Assembly: GCA_043736395.1 (NCBI GenBank)
Contig: JAYTCQ010000102.1
Span: 1-11,566, forward strand
Reading direction: 5' to 3'
DNA: 11,566 nt
Source: JAFDVL01 sp043736395
GTDB taxonomy: Bacteria; Acidobacteriota; Blastocatellia; RBC074
Shown: piece by piece, positions 1-8,126 of the stretch
Layout: each line of letters begins with the position of its first letter
Position numbering within the stretch: the first letter of the stretch is position 1
Notes under the pieces: generated by a model
The model's database searches: none
Told to the model about the DNA's origin: nothing
Seen by the model: the letters and a program-made list of their open reading frames with translations, nothing else
Made by a program: the position numbers and the translations under genes

Positions 1-1332
1 CAGATCATGCACGTGAATTTTCTTTTCGACGGCGGCGAATCCAAATTCATCCGTCGCGCCGTGGACATAGCCCTTCTTCACTCCGCCACCCGTTAACCAC
101 ATCGAAAATCCGTGATTGTTGTGATCCCGTCCCCTCGTAGATTTATCCGTGCCGCCGGAATCACCGGTTAGCTCAACCACCGGAGTGCGTCCGAATTCTC
201 CGCCCCAAATCACCAGTGTATCCTCAAGCAATCCGCGCTGTTTTAAATCGGTGAGCAGTGCCGCAATCGCCTGATCTGTGGCTTGGGCTAATTGCTGATG
301 GCTGGCATGCAAATATTCATGATTGTCCCACGGCTGATCTTTGCCTTGCCAAACCTGCACAAATCGGACGCCACGTTCGATCAAGCGGCGTGTGATTAAG
401 AGTTCGCGTCCGTATAAAGAATTCCCGTAGAGCTTGCGAATGTGCTCCGGTTCTTTGCTGATGTCGAAGGCGTCAGTCGCTTCCATCTGCATTCGATAGG
501 CTAATTCATAGGATTGAATGTTCGCTTCGATTAACGGGTCTTCCGCGCGTTTTTTCTGATAGCCGCGATTGAGCTGACCGAGCAAATCCAATTGTTGCCG
601 CTGTTCGGCGCGTGTCGTATGCGAGTTTTTGATGTACTCAATCAGGCGTTCAATCTCTGTGTCTTTGGGGTCAATGTACGTTCCTTGATGCACCGAAGGC
701 AAAAATCCTGACGTCCAATTTTGTGTTCCGCTGACCGGATAGCCGTACGGGCACAGCACTACGAAGCCGGGCAAATTTTGATTTTCTGTGCCGAGTCCGT
801 AGGTCAGCCACGAACCAAAGCTTGGACGCAGTTGACGCGGGTCGCCGCAATTCATCAGGAGCAATGAAGGTTCATGATTGGGCAAATCCGTATGCATCGA
901 ACGGATGACACACAGATCGTCTACGTGTTGCGCAACGTTTGGAAACAGGTCACTGACTTCGATGCCGCTCTGGCCGTATTTTTGAAATTTGTATGGTGAG
1001 CCAAAACCGACGCCGGTTTTGCGTTCCGTTTTTAAGTGAATCGGCAACGCCTTTCCATCGTATTTCGTGAGCATCGGCTTCGGATCAAACGTGTCCACTT
1101 GTGACGGGCCGCCGTTCATAAAGAGATGGATGACGCGCTTCACTTTTGGCGCGAAGTGCGGCTGTTTTGGAGATTGCGGATTTAAGGATTGTGGATTTTG
1201 GATTGCGGAATGCGGAGTGGCGAGCGCTTTGCCGTCAAGTAATGAATTCAACGCGAGTGCGCCTAAGCCGAAGCCGCATCGTTCGAGCATTTCACGTCGG
1301 GTTAAGAATTTATCTTCAAGTTCGACCGTCAT
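1..1332 (-). CDS. DUF1501 family protein (partial, 3' end beyond window)
   Basis: Open for 444 codons from ATG at 1332 to the window edge; the C-terminus is missing, probably a few dozen residues by comparison with the usual family length. DUF1501 proteins belong to the alkaline phosphatase/sulfatase-like superfamily and are usually encoded beside PSCyt1/DUF1549/DUF1553 genes; their reaction is not established. Seen here: a twin-arginine signal (TRREML, residues 11-16, then a hydrophobic stretch), the family motif FMNGGPSQVDTFDPKP (71-86), and near the right-hand end of the readable protein WGGEFGRTP and a DHNNHGF segment. The start is supported by GAGGGG (1338-1343), 5 nt upstream, which overlaps the stop codon of the preceding gene and suggests translational coupling. 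Odd: residues 41-56 (HSAIQNPQSLNPQSPK) are encoded by a GGATTGCGG-type repeat inserted in frame just after the signal peptide. Confidence 0.93.
   Translation of the reverse strand, partial: MTVELEDKFLTRREMLERCGFGLGALALNSLLDGKALATPHSAIQNPQSLNPQSPKQPHFAPKVKRVIHLFMNGGPSQVDTFDPKPMLTKYDGKALPIHLKTERKTGVGFGSPYKFQKYGQSGIEVSDLFPNVAQHVDDLCVIRSMHTDLPNHEPSLLLMNCGDPRQLRPSFGSWLTYGLGTENQNLPGFVVLCPYGYPVSGTQNWTSGFLPSVHQGTYIDPKDTEIERLIEYIKNSHTTRAEQRQQLDLLGQLNRGYQKKRAEDPLIEANIQSYELAYRMQMEATDAFDISKEPEHIRKLYGNSLYGRELLITRRLIERGVRFVQVWQGKDQPWDNHEYLHASHQQLAQATDQAIAALLTDLKQRGLLEDTLVIWGGEFGRTPVVELTGDSGGTDKSTRGRDHNNHGFSMWLTGGGVKKGYVHGATDEFGFAAVEKKIHVHDL
1169..1217. repeat. GGATTGCGG-type repeat inside the DUF1501 gene
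   Basis: On the plus strand this stretch is a degenerate run of units such as GGATTGTGG, GGATTGCGG and AGATTGCGG. It is unlike the surrounding coding sequence and matches the copies at 2416-2453, 2519-2557 and 2594-2625. It is translated on the minus strand as a low-complexity N/P/Q/S-rich linker between the signal peptide and the folded domain, where an insertion would be tolerated. Confidence 0.75.
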
Positions 1333-1341
1333 ATTTTCCCC

Positions 1342-4300
1342 TCAATCAAGAATTAAAAATTCTGCCGTCGCCAGCAGCGTTTGCACATAGCGATCCCAAA
1401 CGTTGAGTGCGCCCGCCGATGGTTGACGAAAATCGCGGATGGAATTCCATTCGTCATTCGTATTAATTTTTCGGATCGTCACGTTCCATTTGAATTCGCC
1501 GCCTGCTGTGCCTTTGCCAGCTTCGGCAATGAAATCAATGGTGTCGCCGCGTTTGACTTCTATGCTCGTCAGATTCGTTTCGATTTTGGTTTGCAGGATT
1601 TCCCATTTGCCAGCTGTGCCGGAAACGTTTGAAACGACGCGAGCTTTCACGCCTTTACATTTGCGGCACGCATTTTCAAAGCTGTGTTCGAGCAACCCGT
1701 TGATCGAAATTTTCCCATCGAATGGAGCAACCCAACGACGAATGGCAGAGTTTTCTTTGCTGTCGCCGAGGCCGCCGCCTTTACTGGTCAAGCTCGCCGT
1801 CGTAGCACGCGGATCGCCGGGAATCGGAGAATTTCTCCACATTCCATTGATGAAAAATTCCAGCGGCTTGAATGATTTTACGCGATCAGTTTTTTCATCG
1901 TACTCGCCTTCACCATATTGCCAATCTTTAATTTTCTCCCCGTCCCCCATTCTCACGCTCTCCCCGTCACTCACAATAAATTTCATTCCCAGTGAAATTT
2001 CTTCGACGTTTGGCGCGCGTCCGTAAAGCAATTGATACAGCTTCGTGATGCGCTGCCTGGGATTTTTTAGCGCGGTAATTTCAGGTCGCAGCATCACCGC
2101 TTTCGCCTGTTCAATCACGAATGGATTGTTCAGCATCATCAACGCTTGTTGAGGCCCGGTAGTCAATCCGCGCCCGGTGGCGTGTGCATTCGGATCAGCA
2201 AAATCAAAGACACGAAAATCATTCGGAACCAAAGCGCGATCAATGAAGGAATAGATTGTGCGGCGATATGTGTACGGCCAGGCCTGTGCGCTGACAGGTA
2301 ATCCGAACATCGTACGATCCAATTTTTGGCTGGCAAGTAACAGGGAATCGCGCAGCTCTTCAATTTCTAATCGCCGCCGATTCATGCGCCACAATAATTT
2401 ATTTTCAGGATCGATGGAGTTTGGATTGTGGACTGCAGATTGCGGAGTGATGGAAGAAGATTGTTGATATGCGCGGGAAAGCAGAATGAGGCGGTGAATC
2501 GCCTTGATGCTCCAAGGATGCGGAGTTTGGATTTGGGATTTCGGATTGCGGATGGCAGAAAGCGCACTCATAGATGACAGATTCTGTTGGCAACCCGCAA
2601 TCCCAAATCCGCAATCCGCAATCCCCTCACGTAAAGCGATCGCCAGGTAATCAAGCAATTCAGGATGCGTCGGCGCGTCTCCGCGGGTGCCGAAATCGCT
2701 CGTCGTTCGCACGATTCCATTGCCAAAATAATGTTGCCAGATGCGATTTACCATCACGCGGGCTGTCAGCGGATTATCTTTGTTGGCGATGGATTGCGCG
2801 AGTTCGAGGCGTCCGCTGCCGTTGGAAAATGGTTTGCGATTGTCTCCGGCGAGGATTTGCAAAAACTGCGGATGCACCTGATCGCCTTTATTATCAGGCT
2901 TTCCGCGCAAAAATACGTAGCCAGGTTTTAGTTCCATTTCATCTTCAAGGCTTTGCGCCCGCGGAGGCGCGCCGCGATAGGCTTGCGCCAGTAGCAGGCT
3001 TTGAATTTTTCGACGTCGTTGATTTTCATTCTGCCCATCGGTTGTCAGACGGAAAGATTCGTAATCGCTGAACGGCATCATCGTCGGAGATTCAGTCGCG
3101 TATAAAACCTGACGCAATTGTTCTTCGGTTGGGTTTTTTAGCGGTTGTGGTTTGTCGTACTTTGCAAGTAATTTGCCGTAAATTTCTGCGAGTTCCTGCA
3201 TTGAAGCCGGAGCTTTTTTTTGCAACGCCTCCGCCACGAGCGGATTAATTTTACTGGTCGTCAACGAAGCAATCACAGCGGCGGATTTGGCTGAAAATTC
3301 TTTTTCAGGAATGGCAGAAAATTGTTGCCACGCTTGCCAGATTTCATCGGTGTTACTTTTTTGCAGATACGTCCGCCAGCGTTTCAGCATGTAGACGTTG
3401 TAATCTTTTTCCTGCGTGAATTTTTGTAAAGCTTCGTCGGTTTTTATTTCGCGAGCGGCGTACGCCATTTGCAAAGCTTTGGTGATTTCTGTTTCGCTGC
3501 GATAGAGCGCTTTGAGTTCGGGATAACGCTTCTCGCGCATTTTCGTCACGTCTTCGTCAGCCTTTTTTTCTTCGTCTTTTATTTCGGCATCCCATTTATC
3601 ATCGTTATTTTTCGGAGCCAGCAACGGCAGGTTTTTTGGTTCGCGGGAGTTATTAAAAATCGAATAAAACGAATAATAATCCTTCGTGGGAATGGGATCG
3701 AATTTGTGATTATGGCAGCGCGCACAGCTCACGGTTAAGCCCAAAAGTCCACGCGAGACGACATCAATTTTATCGTCAATCCGTTCGTGATAACCGGCAT
3801 TCAATCCGCCTCGGCTCAGGGATAAAAATCCGAGCGCGGCGAAATTTTTCGGATCGTTCTTCGGCAATTTATCCCCGGCAATTTGCTGCAAAATAAATTG
3901 ATCGTAAGGCAGGTCTTCATTAAACGCGCGAATCACCCAATCACGATAGGTGTAGGCGTAAGGGAACCAACCTTGCAAATTTCTTCCCGCATCAATCATC
4001 CCAAGCGTGTCTGAATACCGCGCTAAATCCAGCCAATGCCGCCCCCACTTTTCGCCGTATGCGGGTGAGGCCAGCAGACGATCTACGACGGTCGAAAAAG
4101 CATCAGGCGAATTGTCATTTAGGAAAGAAGTAATTTCTTCGTAGGTCGGCGGCAAGCCCGTCAAATCATAGGTGGCGCGTCGCAGCAAAGTGCGCTTGTC
4201 CGCAGGTGGATTAAAACTCAAGTCTTTCTCTTCGAGTTTTGCGAGCAAAAAATGATCAATGGGGTTCTTTGTTTTGCCTTTGACGGATGGAATTTTCGGC

Positions 4301-4788
4301 GTGCTGATGGGTTGAAACGACCAATGATTTTTGTGTTCGGGTTTGATGACGTAATCGTTTTTCACCGCCGTATTCATTGGCCAGAACGCGCCGTCTTTGA
4401 TCCATTCCGAGAGCGCCGTGATGTCAGAATCTTTGAGCTTTGCTGCGCCTTTCGGCATCTTCAAATTTTCATCGCTGTGGCTGATGGCTTTGATGAGCAG
4501 GCTTTCTTCGGGCTTACCAACAATGATTGCTGCGCCACCTTTTCCACCTTGTAAGAGGGCTTCGCGTGAATCTACGCGCAACCCGCCTTTGGCTGCCTCT
4601 GTATGGCAATCGTAACAAGCGGTTGCCAGAATGGGGCGGATTTTCGTTTCAAAAAATTCGCTTCTCGTGGCATCCGTGGATTGCGCAGCCTGCGTTGGCG
4701 AACCCATCCACATTGCAATTCCTAACAATAAAACAAGGAATCCCGCGACCAACAATTTGAGTTTAGTTTGATGAACTTTCACTCGCAT
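1342..4788 (-). CDS. PSCyt1-DUF1549-DUF1553 protein (planctomycete-type cytochrome c domain protein)
   Basis: Predicted 1148 residues and exported. Residues 1-36 form a signal peptide (basic start MRVKVHQTKLK, then LLVAGFLVLLLG). A PSCyt1 cytochrome-like domain follows with CYDCH at 58-62, then DUF1549/PSCyt2 (about 177-385) with a second CxxCH (CARCH, 355-359), then a helical, charged linker and DUF1553/PSD1 (about 655-930; RVMVNRIWQHYFG and the WSIKAIHRLI region). The last roughly 110 residues look like a beta-sandwich add-on. The family is usually paired with DUF1501; its biochemical role is unknown, though c-type heme binding at the two CxxCH motifs is likely. ATG at 4788 is chosen over ATG at 4860 because it begins directly at the signal peptide, whereas the 4860 codon lies in a palindromic repeat. 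Odd: repeat-encoded inserts near residues 720-757 and 780-791 interrupt DUF1553. The stop at 1342 overlaps the ribosome-binding site of the DUF1501 gene. Confidence 0.93.
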   Translation of the reverse strand: MRVKVHQTKLKLLVAGFLVLLLGIAMWMGSPTQAAQSTDATRSEFFETKIRPILATACYDCHTEAAKGGLRVDSREALLQGGKGGAAIIVGKPEESLLIKAISHSDENLKMPKGAAKLKDSDITALSEWIKDGAFWPMNTAVKNDYVIKPEHKNHWSFQPISTPKIPSVKGKTKNPIDHFLLAKLEEKDLSFNPPADKRTLLRRATYDLTGLPPTYEEITSFLNDNSPDAFSTVVDRLLASPAYGEKWGRHWLDLARYSDTLGMIDAGRNLQGWFPYAYTYRDWVIRAFNEDLPYDQFILQQIAGDKLPKNDPKNFAALGFLSLSRGGLNAGYHERIDDKIDVVSRGLLGLTVSCARCHNHKFDPIPTKDYYSFYSIFNNSREPKNLPLLAPKNNDDKWDAEIKDEEKKADEDVTKMREKRYPELKALYRSETEITKALQMAYAAREIKTDEALQKFTQEKDYNVYMLKRWRTYLQKSNTDEIWQAWQQFSAIPEKEFSAKSAAVIASLTTSKINPLVAEALQKKAPASMQELAEIYGKLLAKYDKPQPLKNPTEEQLRQVLYATESPTMMPFSDYESFRLTTDGQNENQRRRKIQSLLLAQAYRGAPPRAQSLEDEMELKPGYVFLRGKPDNKGDQVHPQFLQILAGDNRKPFSNGSGRLELAQSIANKDNPLTARVMVNRIWQHYFGNGIVRTTSDFGTRGDAPTHPELLDYLAIALREGIADCGFGIAGCQQNLSSMSALSAIRNPKSQIQTPHPWSIKAIHRLILLSRAYQQSSSITPQSAVHNPNSIDPENKLLWRMNRRRLEIEELRDSLLLASQKLDRTMFGLPVSAQAWPYTYRRTIYSFIDRALVPNDFRVFDFADPNAHATGRGLTTGPQQALMMLNNPFVIEQAKAVMLRPEITALKNPRQRITKLYQLLYGRAPNVEEISLGMKFIVSDGESVRMGDGEKIKDWQYGEGEYDEKTDRVKSFKPLEFFINGMWRNSPIPGDPRATTASLTSKGGGLGDSKENSAIRRWVAPFDGKISINGLLEHSFENACRKCKGVKARVVSNVSGTAGKWEILQTKIETNLTSIEVKRGDTIDFIAEAGKGTAGGEFKWNVTIRKINTNDEWNSIRDFRQPSAGALNVWDRYVQTLLATAEFLILD
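2416..2453. repeat. GGATTGCGG-type repeat inside the DUF1553 domain
   Basis: Plus strand reads GGATTGTGG, GCAGATTGCGG in degenerate tandem. On the coding strand it gives a linker-like peptide (ITPQSAVHNPNS), about residues 780-791 of the 1148-residue protein. It resembles the copies at 1169-1217 and 2519-2557. It keeps the frame open. Confidence 0.65.
2519..2625. repeat. Inverted pair of GGATTGCGG-type repeats, in frame within DUF1553
   Basis: Units run forward at 2519-2557 (GGATTTGGGATTTCGG at 2529-2544) and in the opposite orientation at 2594-2625 (CCGCAATCCCAAATCC at 2595-2610). The two 16-mers are reverse complements with one mismatch and are separated by 50 nt, so DNA or RNA could fold into a hairpin. 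The insert adds about 35 residues (GIADCGFGIAGCQQ... to ...SAIRNPKSQI) between the motif ending LLDYLA and the motif starting WSIKAIH, which are close together in family members as I know them. Confidence 0.75.
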
Positions 4789-4814
4789 TTTTAACTCGTC
4801 AAAGAAAAAATACA

Positions 4815-4865
4815 TTTGGAAAACAAGCGTTTGGAGGACAAGCTTCAGCTTGTCCTCCATGCCGC
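4815..4865. repeat. Palindromic repeat after the sulfatase gene
   Basis: GGAGGACAAGCT (4833-4844) and AGCTTGTCCTCC (4847-4858) are perfect 12-bp arms around a TC centre. An adjacent CTCCATGCCGC (4855-4865) is the reverse complement of GCGGCATGGAG at 11499-11509, beside a related palindrome. Left of it, TTTGGAAAACAAGC (4815-4828) and TTTGGAGGACAAGC (4830-4843) form an imperfect tandem duplication. The palindrome begins 12 nt past the sulfatase stop and fills most of the 82-nt gap to the next gene. No U-run follows, so a classical intrinsic terminator is unlikely; a REP-like, transcript-stabilising or mobile palindrome is more plausible. Confidence 0.75.
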
Positions 4866-4870
4866 CTGTC

Positions 4871-7135
4871 TTATTTTACTTCCATCACGACCTTTTTGAG
4901 CTTGCCTGTAAACACAAAGGGCGATTGATAGGTTTCTGCCACAGGCGTCGAAGGGTCACGTCCTGCGGTCAGTCCTTCGCTTAGGCCAAAAGTCAGCGGC
5001 ACTGTATGCGAGATTGCTCCTTCGCCAACTTTGCGATCATCGACAAACAGTGTAGCGACGCCCTGATTCTCACCCGTACTCTTGAAATCCATGCGTAATG
5101 TAAGCGCGCCATTGGGCAACCCTTCGTTGGAAATTATACTGTAACGTTCGGCACCAAAATAGTTGTACACAAACTGTAATCGTTTATTTTGTACAAAGAA
5201 ACTGTAACCTGAAAATCTGCCGCCCACTGACAACAATACACCTTCTGCGCCGCTCGCGGGAATTTCTACCTTGGCGGTCAGACTGAAGGAGCGATTGCGA
5301 AAATTGGGAGCACTGGAAACAGGGGTCGTCATCATTCCCGGATAGTACGTCGTCATGGTACGCGGGCGATTTGTAATCGGCTGTCCCAGCACGCGAATTG
5401 TGCCGCGATCATCGAGTGGCAGGACATTATATTTGCCCGCTTCTGACCACCAGCGTTCAATCATTTCGCGCAGCTTTTCAGGATTCTTGGTTGCTAAATC
5501 GTTATTTTCGGCAAAGTCTTCATCAACGTTGTATAGCTCCCATTTGTCTTTTTCAAAATCGGTTCCGCGTTCGTGATAAGCGACGGCCTTCCACCCTTTG
5601 TGGTAAAGCGCGCGATGCCCGATCATCTCGAAATATTGTGTTTCGTGACGACTCGGCGCAGCCGCGTCATTTAGGCTGTAGAGCATGCTGCCGCCGTCGA
5701 ACGGGCGCTGATCTATGCCGTTGATGGTCTTGGGTTGCTTGATGCCAACGGCTTCGAGAATCATCGGTGTCACGTCAATCAAGTGATGATACTGCGTGCG
5801 AATCGCGCCTTTGTCTTTAATTCCTTTGGGCCAGTGAACGATGAACGGATCGGTGTTGCCTCCGGCATGCGTGTTTTGCTTGTACATTTTGAAAGGCGTA
5901 TTGCCCGCCATCGCCCAACCCATCGGGTAATGCGGATAAGTCGTCGGGCCGCCCATTTCGTCAATGTATTTCATGTTCAGCGCATCGTCTTCAGGAATCT
6001 GATTGAAATAGCGAACGTAATTATATGAGCCGGTCAAGCGGCCTTCCTGACTGGCGCCGTTGTCAGAAACAACAATAAAAATCGTGTTATCCAACTGTCC
6101 GGCTTCTTCCAAAAAATTCATCAGACGCCCGATGTGTTCGTCCGTATGCGTTAGGAATCCGGCAAACACTTCCTGCAAACGCGCATACAAACGGCGCTCG
6201 TTATTCGTTAATTCATCCCACGCTTTGATCTCAGGATTGCGCGCCGGTAACGTCGTATTTTGCGGCACCATGCCTGATTGTTTCTGGCGTGCCAGCGTTT
6301 CTTCGCGCACTTTGTCCCAGCCCTTGTCGAATTTGCCTTTGTATATTTCGATGTATTTTTTCGGCGCGTGCAATGGCGCGTGCGCTGCGCCATACGCTAA
6401 ATTCATAAAAAATGGTTTGTCGGGATTGACCTGTTTTTGTTCGGCGATGAAGCGAATCGCCTGATCGGTCAAATCTTCAGTCAAGTGATAGCCGGAGCGC
6501 GTCGGCGTTTCGATGTTGTGATTGTCCGAGGCCAGATGCGGAAACCACGAATTCGTTTCGCCGCCGATAAAACCATAAAATCGCTCGAAGCCCATCCCCA
6601 AAGGCCATCGCTCAAACGGCCCGGCGTTGCTGTATTCGTCATAATTCGTCAGATGCCATTTGCCGACATAAAACGTGCTATAGCCACTGTGCTTCAGAAT
6701 TTCGCCGACGGTCACCTGACTTTTCGGCATGCGTCCGTCGTAGCCCGGATAGCCCGTCGCATATTCGGCAATCACGCCCAGGTGATTGCTGTGATGATTG
6801 TGTCCTGTGAGCAACGCCGCGCGCGAAGGCGAACACAGCGCCGTCGTGTGAAAATTGTTGTAGCGCAATCCGTTCGCTGCCAATTTATCCAGATTCGGCG
6901 TCTGAATCGGTGAACCATAGCTACCAAGTTGTGCGTAACCTACGTCATCAAGCACCAGATAAATCACATTCGGCGCGCCTTTCGGAGCCTGTGGCAAAGG
7001 CTCCCACGCTGTTTTTGATTCTTTGTATGTGCGACCAACGACGCCTGGTTGTTGCGCGAATAAAGAAACGCTGTTCGCCATAGTAATCAACGCTAAGGTG
7101 AAAATGATGCGAGCAATTTTCCTTGCATGGTTCAT
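4871..7135 (-). CDS. Secreted arylsulfatase-type sulfatase (formylglycine-dependent)
   Basis: Predicted 754 residues. It hydrolyses sulfate esters; the substrate is not readable from sequence. Residues 1-28 are a signal peptide (ARKIARIIFTLALITMANSV, then SLFAQ). The sulfatase fold follows with metal ligands LDDVG (D63, D64), the C-x-P-S-R signature CSPSR at 101-105 (Cys101 is the residue oxidised to formylglycine), GKWH (K159, H161), H252, SDNG (D358, N359) and K416 in NTPFKMYK. The catalytic set looks complete. Residues from about 565 to 754 form an extra beta-rich, jelly-roll-like domain typical of the long bacterial arylsulfatases. ATG at 7135 is chosen because the signal peptide begins there and GCGAGG lies just upstream; the open frame further 5' overlaps the preceding gene. 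The gap to that gene is 16 nt. A formylglycine-generating enzyme must be encoded elsewhere. Confidence 0.95.
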   Translation of the reverse strand: MNHARKIARIIFTLALITMANSVSLFAQQPGVVGRTYKESKTAWEPLPQAPKGAPNVIYLVLDDVGYAQLGSYGSPIQTPNLDKLAANGLRYNNFHTTALCSPSRAALLTGHNHHSNHLGVIAEYATGYPGYDGRMPKSQVTVGEILKHSGYSTFYVGKWHLTNYDEYSNAGPFERWPLGMGFERFYGFIGGETNSWFPHLASDNHNIETPTRSGYHLTEDLTDQAIRFIAEQKQVNPDKPFFMNLAYGAAHAPLHAPKKYIEIYKGKFDKGWDKVREETLARQKQSGMVPQNTTLPARNPEIKAWDELTNNERRLYARLQEVFAGFLTHTDEHIGRLMNFLEEAGQLDNTIFIVVSDNGASQEGRLTGSYNYVRYFNQIPEDDALNMKYIDEMGGPTTYPHYPMGWAMAGNTPFKMYKQNTHAGGNTDPFIVHWPKGIKDKGAIRTQYHHLIDVTPMILEAVGIKQPKTINGIDQRPFDGGSMLYSLNDAAAPSRHETQYFEMIGHRALYHKGWKAVAYHERGTDFEKDKWELYNVDEDFAENNDLATKNPEKLREMIERWWSEAGKYNVLPLDDRGTIRVLGQPITNRPRTMTTYYPGMMTTPVSSAPNFRNRSFSLTAKVEIPASGAEGVLLSVGGRFSGYSFFVQNKRLQFVYNYFGAERYSIISNEGLPNGALTLRMDFKSTGENQGVATLFVDDRKVGEGAISHTVPLTFGLSEGLTAGRDPSTPVAETYQSPFVFTGKLKKVVMEVK

Positions 7136-7151
7136 AAAGCCTCGCCTGTAT

Positions 7152-8126
7152 TTATTTCTTTTTAGATTGTTTGATGAAGTTGACGACGATCTCCGCCAAC
7201 TCTTTGCCGTTGGTTTCCTGAATGAAATGTTTGCCGCCTTCGACGGTGATGTGCGGCTGGCCTTTGGCTCCGGGCACTTCCGCTTGAAATTTTTTATCGC
7301 CGCCTCCTGTGATCGGATCGCGATTGCCAAAGGCAGTCAGGAACGGCTTCTTCCATTGCCGAAAGACATCCCACGCTTTCAGATTCGCGGCGCGCGCGGG
7401 ATCATCCGCCGTGATCGGCACAAGTTGCGGCATGATCAACGGGCCAGCTTTGAACCGTTTGTCGGGGAACGGTGCGTCGTAGGCAGCAGCGAGTTCGGGC
7501 GCGCCAAGGCTGCCTGCCACCATTTCACCAACATTCATTTCACCGCGCTCTTTCATGGCCTGGCTCATTTTCTTCCAGGCCATAAAGCCCGGCGAAATCG
7601 GACCATCACCCGTCGGCAATCCCGTGTTGGAAATCACGACGCGGGCAAACTTCGCTTCGTTTTCCGCCACAACGCGCAGGCCAATCAATCCGCCCCAATC
7701 CTGTCCGAAGAACGTCATGTTTTTGAGCTTCAATTCTTTGACGAGAGCGGTAACAACGTCCACATGAAATTTATACGTGTGGGTTTCCATCTGCGCTGGT
7801 TTATCAGAACGACCAAAGCCGATCAGGTCAGGCACGATGCAGCGATAGCCCGCCTGGGTCAACGTCGGAATCATTTTGCGATACAGAAACGACCACGTTG
7901 GTTCGCCGTGCAACAGCAGGATCACTTGGCCTTTCGCCGGACCTTCGTCCAGATAGTGCATCCGGTAACCCGCGATCTCTTTGTAATGCGGCTTGAAATT
8001 GTAATCCGGCAAATTCGCAAATCGTTCGTCAGGGGTGCGAAAAACCCCTGGGCGAATTTCCTGCGCCTTGAGGGCAATAACTAACGAGATTACGAAGACA
8101 ACATTGAGAAATACATATTTTTTCAT
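7152..8126 (-). CDS. Exported alpha/beta hydrolase, haloalkane dehalogenase subfamily I type
   Basis: Predicted 324 residues with a signal peptide (KKYVFLNVVFVISLVIALKAQ, residues 2-22), so probably periplasmic. The alpha/beta-hydrolase core shows the oxyanion segment HGEPTWS (73-79), nucleophile elbow GQDWGG with D143, acid D270 (GNRDP) and base H300 (GGKHF). Tryptophans W144, next to the nucleophile, and W184 (FMAWKK) line up with W125 and W175 of Xanthobacter DhlA, which hold the halide; this alignment is from memory. The set therefore fits a haloalkane dehalogenase (R-X to R-OH plus halide). Related epoxide hydrolases are less likely because they usually carry cap-domain tyrosines that I do not see at matching places. 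GGAG lies 9 nt before the ATG. It is the first gene of the minus-strand cluster. Dehalogenase activity is an inference. Confidence 0.85.
   Translation of the reverse strand: MKKYVFLNVVFVISLVIALKAQEIRPGVFRTPDERFANLPDYNFKPHYKEIAGYRMHYLDEGPAKGQVILLLHGEPTWSFLYRKMIPTLTQAGYRCIVPDLIGFGRSDKPAQMETHTYKFHVDVVTALVKELKLKNMTFFGQDWGGLIGLRVVAENEAKFARVVISNTGLPTGDGPISPGFMAWKKMSQAMKERGEMNVGEMVAGSLGAPELAAAYDAPFPDKRFKAGPLIMPQLVPITADDPARAANLKAWDVFRQWKKPFLTAFGNRDPITGGGDKKFQAEVPGAKGQPHITVEGGKHFIQETNGKELAEIVVNFIKQSKKK

Noticed and set aside
1540..1680. CRKC in the PSCyt1 protein C-terminus as a third heme site
   Set aside because: It lacks the histidine of CxxCH; more likely a disulfide or metal site in a beta-rich domain.
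4789..4860. ATG at 4860 or 4815 as the start of the PSCyt1 protein
   Set aside because: ATG 4860 lies in a palindromic repeat, and both would put extra residues before a normal signal peptide that begins at 4788.
7136..7330. N-terminal extension of the sulfatase to 7330
   Set aside because: It overlaps the hydrolase gene in another frame, is basic and featureless, and the signal peptide with a ribosome-binding site begins at 7135.
7023..8084. 353-codon open frame on the plus strand, antisense to the hydrolase
   Set aside because: It is a mirror of the hydrolase reading frame with no recognisable domain; the minus-strand protein has full catalytic motifs.
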